The notes: generated from the sequence alone by a model not told the origin. A DNA stretch of 64,000 bases from a virus (IMGVR_UViG_3300017917_001434:25593-89592); one strand, 5' to 3'. Shown: positions 35,372-43,665, numbered from the stretch's first letter. A program made the numbers and translations.

Positions 35372-35379
35372 TATTTATA
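35372..35379 (-). promoter_or_regulatory. late promoter box TATAAATA, leaderless arrangement
   Basis: Perfect consensus on the minus strand, 5 bases before the radical SAM ATG. Confidence 0.7.
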
Positions 35380-35382
35380 GCA

Positions 35383-36126
35383 TTAGAATTCTTTATAGAT
35401 CTTTAACACCTCCGCAACCGCCGGATGGCGCATGATATCTTTGCTTATAAATTCAACACCGGCTACGTACTTACTCTGTTGGTACGCAGCAACAAGACTC
35501 TTGAAGTCTAGTAACCCGTTGTTACTTTCACTACGGTCTGCCTGACGTGTATCACCTGTAACAACTATCTTGGAGCCTTCGCCGAGTCGCGTTAGGAGCA
35601 TCTTCATCTGTCCAGGAGTGGCGTTCTGCATTTCATCTGCAACGATCCAACTATCCTTAAAAGTGCGACCTCTCATGTATGCTAGTGGAGCTATCTCTAT
35701 TGTTTGTTCGTCTATCATACGAGCGATGTCTCTTGAACTATAATACTCTGCAAATACATCAAACAGAGGTCTAGTCCAGGGTTCCATTTTAGCGTTAATA
35801 TCACCTGGTAGGAATCCGTGCTGTTCATCATCCACTCCTACCGCTGGACGAGTCATTACAATTTTCTTCACCTCCCCTTCTTTAAGTGCTTTAATTCCGG
35901 CTAACACGGCTAGCATAGTTTTACCAGTACCAGCAGGACCTGTGGCAAATACTATGTACTTGCTAGTATCTTCTAATAGGCTGATATATTCTTCTTGGTT
36001 CAAACTTTTTGGAATTAGATGTACTGCTTTACGTTGTTGAACATATTGGTTAAAATTTACTACGGTGTTATCTACTACAAATGCTTGTGCGTTGTTGCTA
36101 CGACTGCTTCTGCGGTGTCTTGACAT
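35383..36126 (-). CDS. phoH: PhoH-family ATPase
   Basis: 247 residues, minus strand. Walker A ATGPAGTGKTMLA (Walker P-loop at 63-70), PGQMKMLLTRLGEGSKIVVTGDTRQAD with VVADEMQNATPGQ as Walker B region, and SRDIARMIDEQTIEIAPLAYMRGR in the middle, all typical of PhoH. The gene is widespread in marine T4-like phages as an auxiliary gene; its real role is uncertain. Start supported by AAGGGAGCAG just before. A leader hairpin GTGTGGA/TCCACAC (36151-36157 with 36165-36171) lies upstream. Confidence 0.9.
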   Translation of the reverse strand: MSRHRRSSRSNNAQAFVVDNTVVNFNQYVQQRKAVHLIPKSLNQEEYISLLEDTSKYIVFATGPAGTGKTMLAVLAGIKALKEGEVKKIVMTRPAVGVDDEQHGFLPGDINAKMEPWTRPLFDVFAEYYSSRDIARMIDEQTIEIAPLAYMRGRTFKDSWIVADEMQNATPGQMKMLLTRLGEGSKIVVTGDTRQADRSESNNGLLDFKSLVAAYQQSKYVAGVEFISKDIMRHPAVAEVLKIYKEF

Positions 36127-36150
36127 ACTGCTCCCTTATTTCTGAATGTT

Positions 36151-36171
36151 GTGTGGACGACAGTATCCACA
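36151..36171 (-). promoter_or_regulatory. inverted repeat in the phoH leader
   Basis: GTGTGGA and TCCACAC, arms of 7 bases and an 8-base loop, 25 bases before the phoH start on the minus strand. Possible leader hairpin or operator. Confidence 0.45.
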
Positions 36172-36285
36172 CAAATATTTACAAGGTAATTTTAATGACA
36201 AAGTAAGCAGTTAAATCAGAATCTTCCAAACTAAATATTAAGCTGTCCTAGCAACCCACCTTTAAAACCTTTACTTGCTTAAATT

Positions 36286-36293
36286 CATAAATA
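36286..36293 (+). promoter_or_regulatory. late promoter box CATAAATA
   Basis: One mismatch to TATAAATA, 20 bases before the next plus-strand start. Confidence 0.55.
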
Positions 36294-36313
36294 ACATAAA
36301 GAGCGCAATTACT

Positions 36314-36868
36314 ATGGCTAAAATTATTGTTGAAAATAAACCAATATCTGATGTAATCGAAAACACCAAAGAGCTGTACATGACAGATTCTGCAACAGAA
36401 ACACTCATGGACTTCGAACGTGTACTCGATGAATTAGATTTATATGTTTTTAAACACTGGAAACAAGGTGAGTTAGTTGAAGGACCAACCTACGAAAAAT
36501 ACTTTGTGACCTGTACATTTATGTGGCCTTATAAATTAATGCCAGATCCACGTGGCGCAGAACGTTTGCTTGACTACGACTGCGAAGTAAGCTATCGTAA
36601 AGATCTATTAGAATACCCAGTTAAAATTGAAAGTCCAGATGACTTTCAAGATGGCGGTAAAATGCCTAAGATGGCGCAAACACCAATTTGGCTAGTAACT
36701 ATCACTATGCCTAAACAATTGATGCAGGAAATTAATCAAGGTAGCCTAGAACTAGAAAGTGCTACTTTAGATATGGAAGACATTGAGCAGGCCTATGAAG
36801 AAGGCACTGACGATGCAACAAATTTTGATCAAGAAGACGAGTTGGACAATGCACAAACCACTGCTTAG
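36314..36868 (+). CDS. acidic unknown protein (184 residues)
   Basis: From ATG 36314; an upstream in-frame ATG at 36275 lacks a Shine-Dalgarno and precedes the late box, so the shorter start is preferred. The N-terminal part reads MAKIIVENKPISDVIENTKEL, the middle has TFMWPYKLMPDP, and the C-terminal tail is acidic (DDATNFDQEDELD). No family recognised. The next gene overlaps it by 20 bases. Late-promoter context points to virion assembly. Confidence 0.5.
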   Translation: MAKIIVENKPISDVIENTKELYMTDSATETLMDFERVLDELDLYVFKHWKQGELVEGPTYEKYFVTCTFMWPYKLMPDPRGAERLLDYDCEVSYRKDLLEYPVKIESPDDFQDGGKMPKMAQTPIWLVTITMPKQLMQEINQGSLELESATLDMEDIEQAYEEGTDDATNFDQEDELDNAQTTA

Positions 36869-37439
36869 AGAAAATTTAGAGTACGGCGACTTAAAAAGAC
36901 TAGTACACAACGAACTACACATCGACGAATATAAATCTAAGATGGGCAGTGACAGCGAAGTTTGTGTTGTAAGTTTTAAAGTCAGTGGTAAACAGCCCAG
37001 TGCAGATTTGGTTGCTTTTATAGAAAAGAGCTATGATTTTGTTCTAGATGCTGATGTAAGCTCTGGAGAAAAAGAAGACGGCGACTACCTGGTCTTTGTT
37101 GAAATTCCACGCAGTCCTGATACAGCATCTCAGATTGTTGAGATGATCAAGGACGTATTAAATCTAACCGAACAAACTGAAGAAGAATGGCGTGTTAGAT
37201 ATTATAAATCAACTGAAGATCATCCACTAGATGCAGACAAACTTCGTGAAGTTATTCCGAGTACACCAGAAGAATACGCCAGTCGATTTGGCGACAGCGA
37301 AGCTGAGGACGAGGAAGATGCCGAAGATATTACTAAAGATTTAGACGCATTGAAATCAGCTGCAGGTGTTAAAGTTAACACAGTAGCACCAAAGAACGAA
37401 TACACAGAAAGTTTGAGGGTCGCAGCAGGAATAAAATAA
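36849..37439 (+). CDS. acidic unknown protein with CTS-like start (196 residues)
   Basis: From ATG 36849 (upstream in-frame ATG at 36783 is inside the previous gene). Starts MHKPLLRENLEYG, containing L-x-E (LRE), then PRSPDTASQIVEM and an acidic tail ending SEAEDEEDAEDITKDL, and a last block TESLRVAAGIK. The acid tail and the N-terminal L-x-E could reflect a scaffold or internal-head protein, but that is inference. Confidence 0.5.
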   Translation: MHKPLLRENLEYGDLKRLVHNELHIDEYKSKMGSDSEVCVVSFKVSGKQPSADLVAFIEKSYDFVLDADVSSGEKEDGDYLVFVEIPRSPDTASQIVEMIKDVLNLTEQTEEEWRVRYYKSTEDHPLDADKLREVIPSTPEEYASRFGDSEAEDEEDAEDITKDLDALKSAAGVKVNTVAPKNEYTESLRVAAGIK

Positions 37440-37459
37440 TAATTTAGGAGTTATCAACG

Positions 37460-38293
37460 ATGCAAATTACAGCAGGACATATTCGAGCACTTTTCCCAAA
37501 ATACAAATACCCAGAAGATCTAGCAGAAGCCTTAACAGAATCCTTTGACAAATACGAAATCAACACTGTTAACCGTGCTGCTGGTTTCTTAGCACAATGC
37601 GGACATGAAAGTGCCGGATTCACAATCTTACAAGAAAACTTAAACTATTCGGCCGAAGGTTTGAATAAGATATTTAAGAAATACTTCCCAACAGTAGCAG
37701 ACGCACAACCGTATGCTCGCAATCCAGAAAAGATTGCTAACAAGGTCTACGGTGGACGTATGGGCAACGGCCCAGAGTCTAGCGGTGATGGTTACAAATT
37801 CCGTGGCCGTGGTGCTATCCAATTAACTGGCCGTGACAACTACACACAGTTTGCCAAAGCAGTTGGGCTTACAGTAGACGAAGCAGTGGCAGACTTAGAA
37901 ACACTTGACGGTGCTATCGAGTCAGCCTGCTGGTTCTGGAAGAAAAATGGTCTAAACGGTATATGTGATAAAGATGATATCGTTCTAATGACTAAACGTA
38001 TCAACGGTGGTACCATTGGCTTAGATGATCGTAAGAAACATTATGAACATGCTAAACATGTATTAAGTGGACATGTTGAAGAATCACACGGTGTCAACGT
38101 GGTTAATTACGAAACAGTACGTCTAGGTAGCAATAACGACACAGTCAAAGCAGTACAGGCTAAACTAGGACTTGCCGCAGATGGTAAGTTTGGACCAGGA
38201 ACAGAAAAGGCAGTTAAAGCATGGCAAACAGCTAATGGCTTAACCGCAGATGGTATCATGGGACCTAAGAGCCTTGCTAAACTATTAGGATAA
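37460..38293 (+). CDS. endolysin: GH19 chitinase/muramidase domain plus peptidoglycan-binding domain
   Basis: 277 residues. Residues about 40-190 carry the GH19 pattern: AQCGHESAGF with catalytic Glu50, SAEGLNKIF, KFRGRGAIQLTGRDNY. The C-terminal 70 residues are a PG_binding_1 domain (LGSNNDTVKAVQAKLGL, GKFGPGTEKAVKAWQ, GLTADGIMGPKS). This type degrades peptidoglycan of Gram-negative hosts at the end of infection. No signal peptide is seen, so the holin at 39668 should release it. Start supported by TTAGGAGT. Confidence 0.92.
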   Translation: MQITAGHIRALFPKYKYPEDLAEALTESFDKYEINTVNRAAGFLAQCGHESAGFTILQENLNYSAEGLNKIFKKYFPTVADAQPYARNPEKIANKVYGGRMGNGPESSGDGYKFRGRGAIQLTGRDNYTQFAKAVGLTVDEAVADLETLDGAIESACWFWKKNGLNGICDKDDIVLMTKRINGGTIGLDDRKKHYEHAKHVLSGHVEESHGVNVVNYETVRLGSNNDTVKAVQAKLGLAADGKFGPGTEKAVKAWQTANGLTADGIMGPKSLAKLLG

Positions 38294-38296
38294 TCA

Positions 38297-38776
38297 ATGT
38301 TTTTACTACACTTTTTACCAGACAGTTTTCTTCATACTATAATTAATCTTGTGTTGTTTGCAGGCCTAGGTTTAACTGTCGTTGGCTTTTTCTTAGTAGG
38401 TTGGATACCTGGCCTGCGTAATTATAAATCATTAATACAAATCATTGGCGTTGTACTATTAGTGGCAGGTATCTACTGGAAAGGTGGTTATGGTGTTGAA
38501 ATGGAATGGCGTGCTAAGGTTGCTGAACTAGAAGCCAAGGTAAAAGCCGCCGAAGCACAATCAGCAAAAGTAAACACAGTTATCCAAGAAAAAGTTGTTA
38601 CTAAAATTAAACACGTAAAAGATACACAGGTTAAGATACAAAAAGAAATAGTTGAAAAAGAACGTGTAATCAACGGTGAATGCGTAGTACCAGAAGAATT
38701 TGTCAACATACTAAACAAAGCCGCAGAAAAACCTCAACCTGTAGTTGAAGTTAAACCAGGGGAGGTGGCAAAATGA
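38297..38776 (+). CDS. i-spanin (Rz-like)
   Basis: 159 residues. Two hydrophobic stretches near the N terminus (HTIINLVLFAGLGLTVVGFFLV and YKSLIQIIGVVLLVAGIY) are followed by a long coiled coil (EAKVKAAEAQSAKVNTVI) with KVVTKIKHVKDTQV. This fits an inner-membrane spanin that joins the outer-membrane lipoprotein gene starting within its last 4 bases. It follows the endolysin at 3 bases. Confidence 0.78.
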   Translation: MFLLHFLPDSFLHTIINLVLFAGLGLTVVGFFLVGWIPGLRNYKSLIQIIGVVLLVAGIYWKGGYGVEMEWRAKVAELEAKVKAAEAQSAKVNTVIQEKVVTKIKHVKDTQVKIQKEIVEKERVINGECVVPEEFVNILNKAAEKPQPVVEVKPGEVAK

Positions 38777-39033
38777 GATACTTACTAATAGCATTATTAT
38801 TAACCGGTTGTTCAACTCTTGTGCCTACCCGTGCTACTTTCCCAGATGTACCTAAAGAAATTGCTGAAGCATGCCCAGATTTAGAAAAACTTGCCGCAGA
38901 AACAAGTAAGTTAAGCGAAGTTGCTGGTACTGTAACTAAAAACTACAGTAGTTACTATGAATGTCAAGCCAAGCATGAAGCATGGGTTGAGTGGTACAAA
39001 GCACAACGTCAAATACATGAGAGCGTAAAATGA
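38773..39033 (+). CDS. o-spanin lipoprotein (Rz1-like)
   Basis: 86 residues. A short signal with lipobox LLLTGC (Cys at about residue 13) and a proline-rich stretch (LVPTRATFPDVPKE) make it an outer-membrane lipoprotein. The start overlaps the i-spanin stop (ATGA). Spanin pairs fuse the two membranes in the last step of lysis of Gram-negative cells. Confidence 0.8.
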   Translation: MRYLLIALLLTGCSTLVPTRATFPDVPKEIAEACPDLEKLAAETSKLSEVAGTVTKNYSSYYECQAKHEAWVEWYKAQRQIHESVK

Positions 39034-39431
39034 AAAAACTATTAGTTATAAGTCTAGCATTTTTATTAAGTAGTTGTGCTATTGTAGACATCTACCGTCA
39101 GGCTAAGTGGGATAACAACGAATACGCACTAGTTAATGATATACAGACTACTGCTACATTAGGCGCAGATAAATGTGGCACTAACGCGGTTGTTCCCTAT
39201 GTAAACAAAATCTACGAAAAGAGTGTAGAGTTTAAAAACTATTCAGCGGATGTAGATCGCAACAAAGAAACACAAAAAATGTCAGAAGAATTACTAGCTA
39301 TAACTAAAGGCCTAAAAGAGCGTTATAATAGCGGTGATGAACCCAGTCAAAAATACTGCGAACTAAAATTTACAGCTATTGAGACCAGCACAGGTACAAT
39401 TAAAAGAGCATTAGGAGCTAAACCACGATGA
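39030..39431 (+). CDS. second lipoprotein of the lysis cassette
   Basis: 133 residues. Signal peptide and lipobox MKKLLVISLAFLLSSC (Cys16), then a helical domain with Cys residues (ADKCGTNAV, QKYCELKF) that could form a disulfide in the periplasm. It overlaps the Rz1-like stop by 4 bases. It could be a further spanin component or an immunity-type envelope protein; no family recognised. Confidence 0.6.
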   Translation: MKKLLVISLAFLLSSCAIVDIYRQAKWDNNEYALVNDIQTTATLGADKCGTNAVVPYVNKIYEKSVEFKNYSADVDRNKETQKMSEELLAITKGLKERYNSGDEPSQKYCELKFTAIETSTGTIKRALGAKPR

Positions 39432-39634
39432 GCACACAAAATGAAGTAGTAGCAGAAGCACGTACACTAGAAAATGAATTCAAAGCAGGACGTATCAGTG
39501 CTGCAGAATTAAAAGAATTATTAGAAGACTTAAAGCACAGTAAGGCTATTGTAGCGGCGGCAGGAGATTTAGAAGTTAAAGGTCAACTGTTTGAGCTAAT
39601 TGATGGCATCATCGTTGCTGCAGGTGCTATTTAA
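39428..39634 (+). CDS. small helical protein
   Basis: 68 residues, overlapping the lipoprotein stop by 4 bases. Charged helices (EFKAGRISAAELKELLEDLKHSK) and a Gly/Ala-rich hydrophobic end (LFELIDGIIVAAGAI). It could be a lysis regulator or an antiholin, but nothing proves it. A late box AATAAATA follows. Confidence 0.5.
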   Translation: MSTQNEVVAEARTLENEFKAGRISAAELKELLEDLKHSKAIVAAAGDLEVKGQLFELIDGIIVAAGAI

Positions 39635-39640
39635 TAAATA
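39633..39640 (+). promoter_or_regulatory. late promoter box AATAAATA
   Basis: 28 bases before the holin start; overlaps the end of the preceding gene. Confidence 0.5.
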
Positions 39641-39667
39641 CTATTATAATTACAACTAGGAGCAATT

Positions 39668-39952
39668 ATGACAACTCAAGCACAAAAGAAATCTGAAGAT
39701 TGGATGACCACTAAGTGGCGTCCATTAATGGCTATTACATACATGGCCACAATCTGGTTTGACTTTATTGTAGGACCTATCTTATATAATCTATTACAAT
39801 TTTGGAACCCAGGCCAGGCAGTTACAGCCTATGCCCCAGTTACCTTACAAGGTGGCGGATTATACCACATCTCAATGGGTGCTATTTTAGGTATTGCTGC
39901 GTTTACACGCGGTAAAGAAAAAGTAGCGGAGATTGAAGCGGGAAAACAGTAG
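39668..39952 (+). CDS. holin, GTA_holin_3TM type (0-frame product)
   Basis: 94 residues from ATG 39668, preceded by AGGAG. Hydrophobic segments WRPLMAITYMATIWFDF, GPILYNLL and LYHISMGAILGIAAF give a three-segment holin of the family found in gene-transfer agents and many phages. It should open the inner membrane at lysis to release the endolysin at 37460. The last codons are GGA AAA CAG TAG; the same region forms a -1 frameshift signal that would add about 77 residues. Confidence 0.85.
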   Translation: MTTQAQKKSEDWMTTKWRPLMAITYMATIWFDFIVGPILYNLLQFWNPGQAVTAYAPVTLQGGGLYHISMGAILGIAAFTRGKEKVAEIEAGKQ

Positions 39953-40176
39953 GGGCTGGAGACGCCCCAGCAGAAAGTTCTCCTGTTTGGTTAGGTCAAC
40001 CTGCGCCAGAGAGTGCTCCACAGGCACAACCTGAAGCACAACCAGCAGCAGAGTTTGAAGCACCTGAAGTTGCAGAAACACAAGCACTTACAGAGGCTCC
40101 AGAAGAAGTAGAAACTGCACAAGCAGTAGAGCCAGCAGAAGATCCAAATCGTCCAAAAAGACGTAAGAAATCTTAA
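39668..40176 (+). CDS. predicted -1 frameshift extension of the holin (join at 39945)
   Basis: G-GGA-AAA at 39940-39946 is a canonical X-XXY-YYZ slippery heptamer in the holin frame, 3 bases before the stop. Five bases later comes a GC-rich stem, GGGGC (39952-39956) with GCCCC, or alternatively GCTGG with CCAGC. The -1 frame is open from 39937 to TAA 40174-40176 with no ATG, GTG or TTG start anywhere in it, so it can only be reached by slippage. The added tail is Pro/Ala/Glu-rich (APAESSPVWLGQPAPES) and ends basic, NRPKRRKKS. A true single-base deletion in the assembly would give the same picture. Confidence 0.65.
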
Positions 40177-40202
40177 ACTGGTGAAAAATCAGTAGTAAAT
40201 AT

Positions 40203-40232
40203 AAGGGTAAGCATTGACGCTTACCCTTTTTT
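40203..40232 (+). terminator. terminator with an embedded promoter -35 box
   Basis: AAGGGTAAGC (40203-40212), loop ATTGAC, GCTTACCCTT (40219-40228), T run to 40232. The loop carries TTGAC of the dnaJ promoter. Confidence 0.75.
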
Positions 40233-40242
40233 ATTATATAAT
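40214..40242 (+). promoter_or_regulatory. sigma70-type promoter of the dnaJ gene, inside the terminator
   Basis: TTGACG (40214-40219), 17-base spacer, TATAAT (40237-40242). The ATG at 40252 is 9 bases after the -10 box, so the transcript has at most a few leader bases. Confidence 0.65.
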
Positions 40243-40251
40243 ATACTTACT

Positions 40252-41076
40252 ATGGCAAATGCGTACGAAACATTGGGTGTGCCTAAAGGGGCATCTGAAG
40301 ATGAAATTAAAAAGGCTTACCGCAGACTAGCGGCCAAGCACCATCCTGATCGTGGAGGAGATACCGCTAAGTTTCAGGAAATACAATCAGCTTACGAAAC
40401 CTTAACTGACCCAGTTAAGCGTCAACAGCATGATAATCCAGGATTTAGTCATTTTGATCAAGGACCGGGTGGATTCCAATTCCATTTTGGGTCAGGCATG
40501 GATCCAAACGATATATTTGCACAATTTTTTCAACAGGCTGGATTTGGACATCCACATAGACAACAGCGTAGAAATAAAGATCTAAGAATCAACATAGCTG
40601 TGGATTTAGCCAGTACTTTAGAAGATCAAGTAAAAACTATCAGTGTTCAGACTACCAAACAGGAAAAGTTTAACATTGATGTTAAAATACCGCGTGGTGT
40701 AAACAACGGTACAACTATTAAGTATTCCGGACAAGGAGATAACTTCTTTGAGAGTTTACCTCGTGGGGATTTGTATGTTATTATTAATGTAATGCCAGAT
40801 CGTAGATTTGATGTCAATGGAATACATCTAGTACACAATCTTGAAATAACTGCTATTGAAGCAATGATAGGCATAGAAAAAGAAGTTGAAGGGCTTGATA
40901 ATACAAAGTATCTTGTTAAAATTCCTCGAGGTTGCCAGTATGGTGCCAAATTTGGCCTACAAGGCAAAGGATTATATCAGATGAATACTAATTATCGCGG
41001 CGATCTAATAGTAAATGTTGTTGTAAAAGTTCCAACATTAACTGATGATCAAATAAAAGTACTTAAAACTCTATAA
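40252..41076 (+). CDS. DnaJ-type co-chaperone (J domain plus C-terminal substrate domains)
   Basis: 274 residues. J domain from residue 1 to about 62 with HHPDRGG (HPD at 31-33), then a Gly/Phe-rich segment ([13 protein letters not shown]), then two beta domains of DnaJ_C ([30 protein letters not shown]). It lacks the four-Cys zinc finger, so it resembles CbpA more than DnaJ. It stimulates host DnaK. It follows the lysis terminator and precedes a ClpA gene. Its promoter lies in the terminator loop and leaves almost no leader. Confidence 0.92.
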   Translation: MANAYETLGVPKGASEDEIKKAYRRLAAKHHPDRGGDTAKFQEIQSAYETLTDPVKRQQHDNPGFSHFDQGPGGFQFHFGSGMDPNDIFAQFFQQAGFGHPHRQQRRNKDLRINIAVDLASTLEDQVKTISVQTTKQEKFNIDVKIPRGVNNGTTIKYSGQGDNFFESLPRGDLYVIINVMPDRRFDVNGIHLVHNLEITAIEAMIGIEKEVEGLDNTKYLVKIPRGCQYGAKFGLQGKGLYQMNTNYRGDLIVNVVVKVPTLTDDQIKVLKTL

Positions 41077-41083
41077 TCCATTC

Positions 41084-41091
41084 TATAAATA
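41084..41091 (+). promoter_or_regulatory. late promoter box TATAAATA
   Basis: Exact T4 late consensus, 18 bases before the GTG start of the ClpA-like gene. Confidence 0.7.
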
Positions 41092-41109
41092 TTTTTAAAG
41101 GAAAGCATA

Positions 41110-43416
41110 GTGTCATTAAAATCTAATCCTGCAATCGAAGAAATTATCAAGGCGGCGGCTATCTTAGCCACAGAGTATCGTCACCGTTACGTGACCTTGG
41201 AACATCTGTTGATTGCACTGATCGAGTATCCAGAGTTTAAAAAACTTTTAGACGACTACGGTGCTGAGACTGAAAATCTTTTAAAAGATTTATACGAGTA
41301 CACTAGCAAACAAGATCACATTGTAGATTTAACCGAGGAAGAAATTGTGCCACAGAGAACACACAGTCTAGAACGTGTGTTTAACCGAGCATTTACTCAG
41401 GTGTTGTTTACAGCACGTGAAATGATTGAGCCAATTGATTTATACATCAGTATTACCAACGAACAGAACAGTCATGCTGCTTACTTCCTAATCAAGTGGG
41501 GTATTAACCGTAAACAGTTAGTACAATTCTACTCTGAGGAGCACGGCGGAAATGCTAGAACTGTTAACAACACTAAAGATCCAAAGGCAAAACTTGACTA
41601 CGTTAAAAAAGTTTTAAATGAATACTGCACTAACTTAAACAAACAAGTTGAAGATGGAAAAATTGATCCTGTAATTGGCCGTGAATATGAACTAGAAGAA
41701 ATTGCTCAGGTTTTAGCACGTCGTCACAAATCAAACGTACTAATGATTGGTGACCCCGGTGTAGGCAAGACTGCCATTGCCGAAGGATTGGCCTATAAGA
41801 TTGTTAACGGCGAAGTACCTACTTACCTAAAAGAATATATAGTGTACAATCTTGAAATTGGTAGCCTGTTAGCAGGCAGTAAGTACCGAGGTGAATTTGA
41901 AGAGAAACTTAAAGAAGTATTGTTTGCTCTAAGCGAAAAAGGCAAAACAATCCTGTTCATTGATGAAGCACATCAAATGCAGGGCGCAGGCAGTGGATCA
42001 AGTAGTAGTGTAGACTTTGCTAACATGATCAAACCAGCACTGGCTAAAGGTGGTATTAAAGTTATTGCTAGTACTACCTACGAAGAATACACACAGTCAT
42101 TTGAAAAAGATCGTGCTTTAATGCGTAGATTCTATAAGTTATCCATTGACGAACCAAGTCCTGTTGTAGCTAAAGATATTCTACGTGGCTTGAAAGAACA
42201 TTTTGAAAAGTTCCACAATGGTGTTATTACTAACGAAGCTATTGATGCCGCTGTAGACCTAAGTGTACGCTATCAAACAGACAAACGTCTACCAGACAAG
42301 GCCATTGACTTAATTGACATGAGCTGTGCTAGATTAAAGATACACAATGATTCCTGGGTAGTTGATCGTGATCAAATTGTTGAGACCTTAAGTAAGGCTA
42401 CTAAGATTCCAATGGAAAATCTTAACAACAAAGAAACTGCTACAACACTTAACAATCTTGACAGTCTAATTAAAGACAGACTCTATGGTCAGGATACCGC
42501 AGTTGATCAAGTATTAGAAAAAATCTATGTGGCCAAAGCTGGATTAAAAGCACACAATAAACCCGTGGGCAACTTCCTATTCTTAGGTCCCACTGGTACA
42601 GGTAAAACTGAACTATGTAAACTGTTAAGCGAAAACCTTAGCATGAAGTTGTTGCGCTTTGATATGAGCGAATATCAAGAGAAACACAGCATGGCTAAAC
42701 TTATTGGTGCTCCTCCGGGCTACGTAGGTTACGAAGATGGTAACCTAGGCGGCGGCTTGTTAATCAGCGAAGTTGAGCGTAATCCACACAGTATTATCTT
42801 GTTAGATGAAATTGAAAAGGCGCACCCAGACATCAGTAACTTACTGTTACAGATCATGGACGAGGGCACTATCACTGGCAGTAATGGTAAGAAAGCAGAT
42901 TGCCGCCACGCTATTCTAATCTTAACCAGCAACTTGGGTGCTGCAGATAACGAGCGCAACAACATTGGTTTTGGTCGAGACTTGCTTAAAGACGGTCAAG
43001 ACGACAGTGCTGTTAAGAAATTCTTTAAACCAGAATTCCGCAATCGTTTAGATGCTGTGATTAAATTCAACAAACTTGATAAACTGTCAATGAAGAAAAT
43101 TGTTGTTAAGTTTGTCAATGAACTAAATGACCTATTGGGCGAAAAGCATATTAAAGTATATGCCACCGAAGCACTAGTTGATCATTTAGTAGAAGTTGGA
43201 TTTGACCCTGCAATGGGCGCACGTCCACTGGCACGTAAGATAAACGAGATGATTAAAGTACCGTTAAGTAAGAAGATTTTGTTTGAAAATATTCGTGAAG
43301 GCAGCACAGTAACAGTAGGCTATACTAACGAAACTGTTGACTTTACCGTCACTGAACCTAGATTAGAATTATTGGAAAACAAAACTGTTGACGAAAACGG
43401 CTACATCATAGCATAA
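41110..43416 (+). CDS. clpA: ClpA-type AAA+ unfoldase
   Basis: 768 residues (E. coli ClpA 758, ClpB 857), GTG start after AAGGAAAG. N domain (ILATEYRHRYVTLEHLLIAL), AAA1 with GDPGVGKTAIAEGL (about 214-227) and LFIDEAHQM, AAA2 with GPTGTGKTELCKLL (about 494-507) and LLDEIEKAH. The long ClpB middle coiled coil is absent. In AAA2 the tripeptide IGF (about 619-621) occupies the ClpP-binding loop position, where ClpA has IGL. So it should dock on host ClpP. A ClpP gene is not in the window. With the tmRNA tag ending in ALAA this could be a phage degradation pathway. Confidence 0.93.
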   Translation: MSLKSNPAIEEIIKAAAILATEYRHRYVTLEHLLIALIEYPEFKKLLDDYGAETENLLKDLYEYTSKQDHIVDLTEEEIVPQRTHSLERVFNRAFTQVLFTAREMIEPIDLYISITNEQNSHAAYFLIKWGINRKQLVQFYSEEHGGNARTVNNTKDPKAKLDYVKKVLNEYCTNLNKQVEDGKIDPVIGREYELEEIAQVLARRHKSNVLMIGDPGVGKTAIAEGLAYKIVNGEVPTYLKEYIVYNLEIGSLLAGSKYRGEFEEKLKEVLFALSEKGKTILFIDEAHQMQGAGSGSSSSVDFANMIKPALAKGGIKVIASTTYEEYTQSFEKDRALMRRFYKLSIDEPSPVVAKDILRGLKEHFEKFHNGVITNEAIDAAVDLSVRYQTDKRLPDKAIDLIDMSCARLKIHNDSWVVDRDQIVETLSKATKIPMENLNNKETATTLNNLDSLIKDRLYGQDTAVDQVLEKIYVAKAGLKAHNKPVGNFLFLGPTGTGKTELCKLLSENLSMKLLRFDMSEYQEKHSMAKLIGAPPGYVGYEDGNLGGGLLISEVERNPHSIILLDEIEKAHPDISNLLLQIMDEGTITGSNGKKADCRHAILILTSNLGAADNERNNIGFGRDLLKDGQDDSAVKKFFKPEFRNRLDAVIKFNKLDKLSMKKIVVKFVNELNDLLGEKHIKVYATEALVDHLVEVGFDPAMGARPLARKINEMIKVPLSKKILFENIREGSTVTVGYTNETVDFTVTEPRLELLENKTVDENGYIIA

Positions 43417-43434
43417 TAATTTTATAGCCAATCA

Positions 43435-43472
43435 GGGCTCCGGTAAATAATAGTAGTATATTTTAGGAGCCC
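43435..43472 (+). promoter_or_regulatory. hairpin around a late box that covers a ribosome binding site
   Basis: GGGCTCC (43435-43441) pairs with GGAGCCC (43466-43472); the loop contains GGTAAATA (43442-43449), a late-type box. The right arm holds the GGAG Shine-Dalgarno of the gene at 43476. RNA that starts inside the loop lacks the left arm and would be free for translation. Confidence 0.55.
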
Positions 43473-43475
43473 GAA

Positions 43476-43640
43476 ATGGCAAAGTTACAAGAAGAAGTTT
43501 TAGTAGTTAAGGTTAGTAAGTTACTTAAAGACTCCGACGCTGAAAGTGCGATCCTAACCGCAGATACAGTAGCAAGTTTAGAAGCAGTAGTACAGGAATT
43601 AGCAGGTGCTAATACTCTTGTAGAAATTCAAGTAGCATAA
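43476..43640 (+). CDS. small unknown protein
   Basis: 54 residues, too short to be obvious but with a clear start: ATG 43476, GGAG 7 bases upstream. Sequence begins MAKLQEEVLVVKVSKLLKDSD and continues in a helical, Ala/Val-rich end (SLEAVVQELAGANTLVEIQVA). It follows the ClpA gene in a late-type unit. Confidence 0.55.
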   Translation: MAKLQEEVLVVKVSKLLKDSDAESAILTADTVASLEAVVQELAGANTLVEIQVA

Positions 43641-43665
43641 TTTATTCAATAAAGAGAGATTTTCA

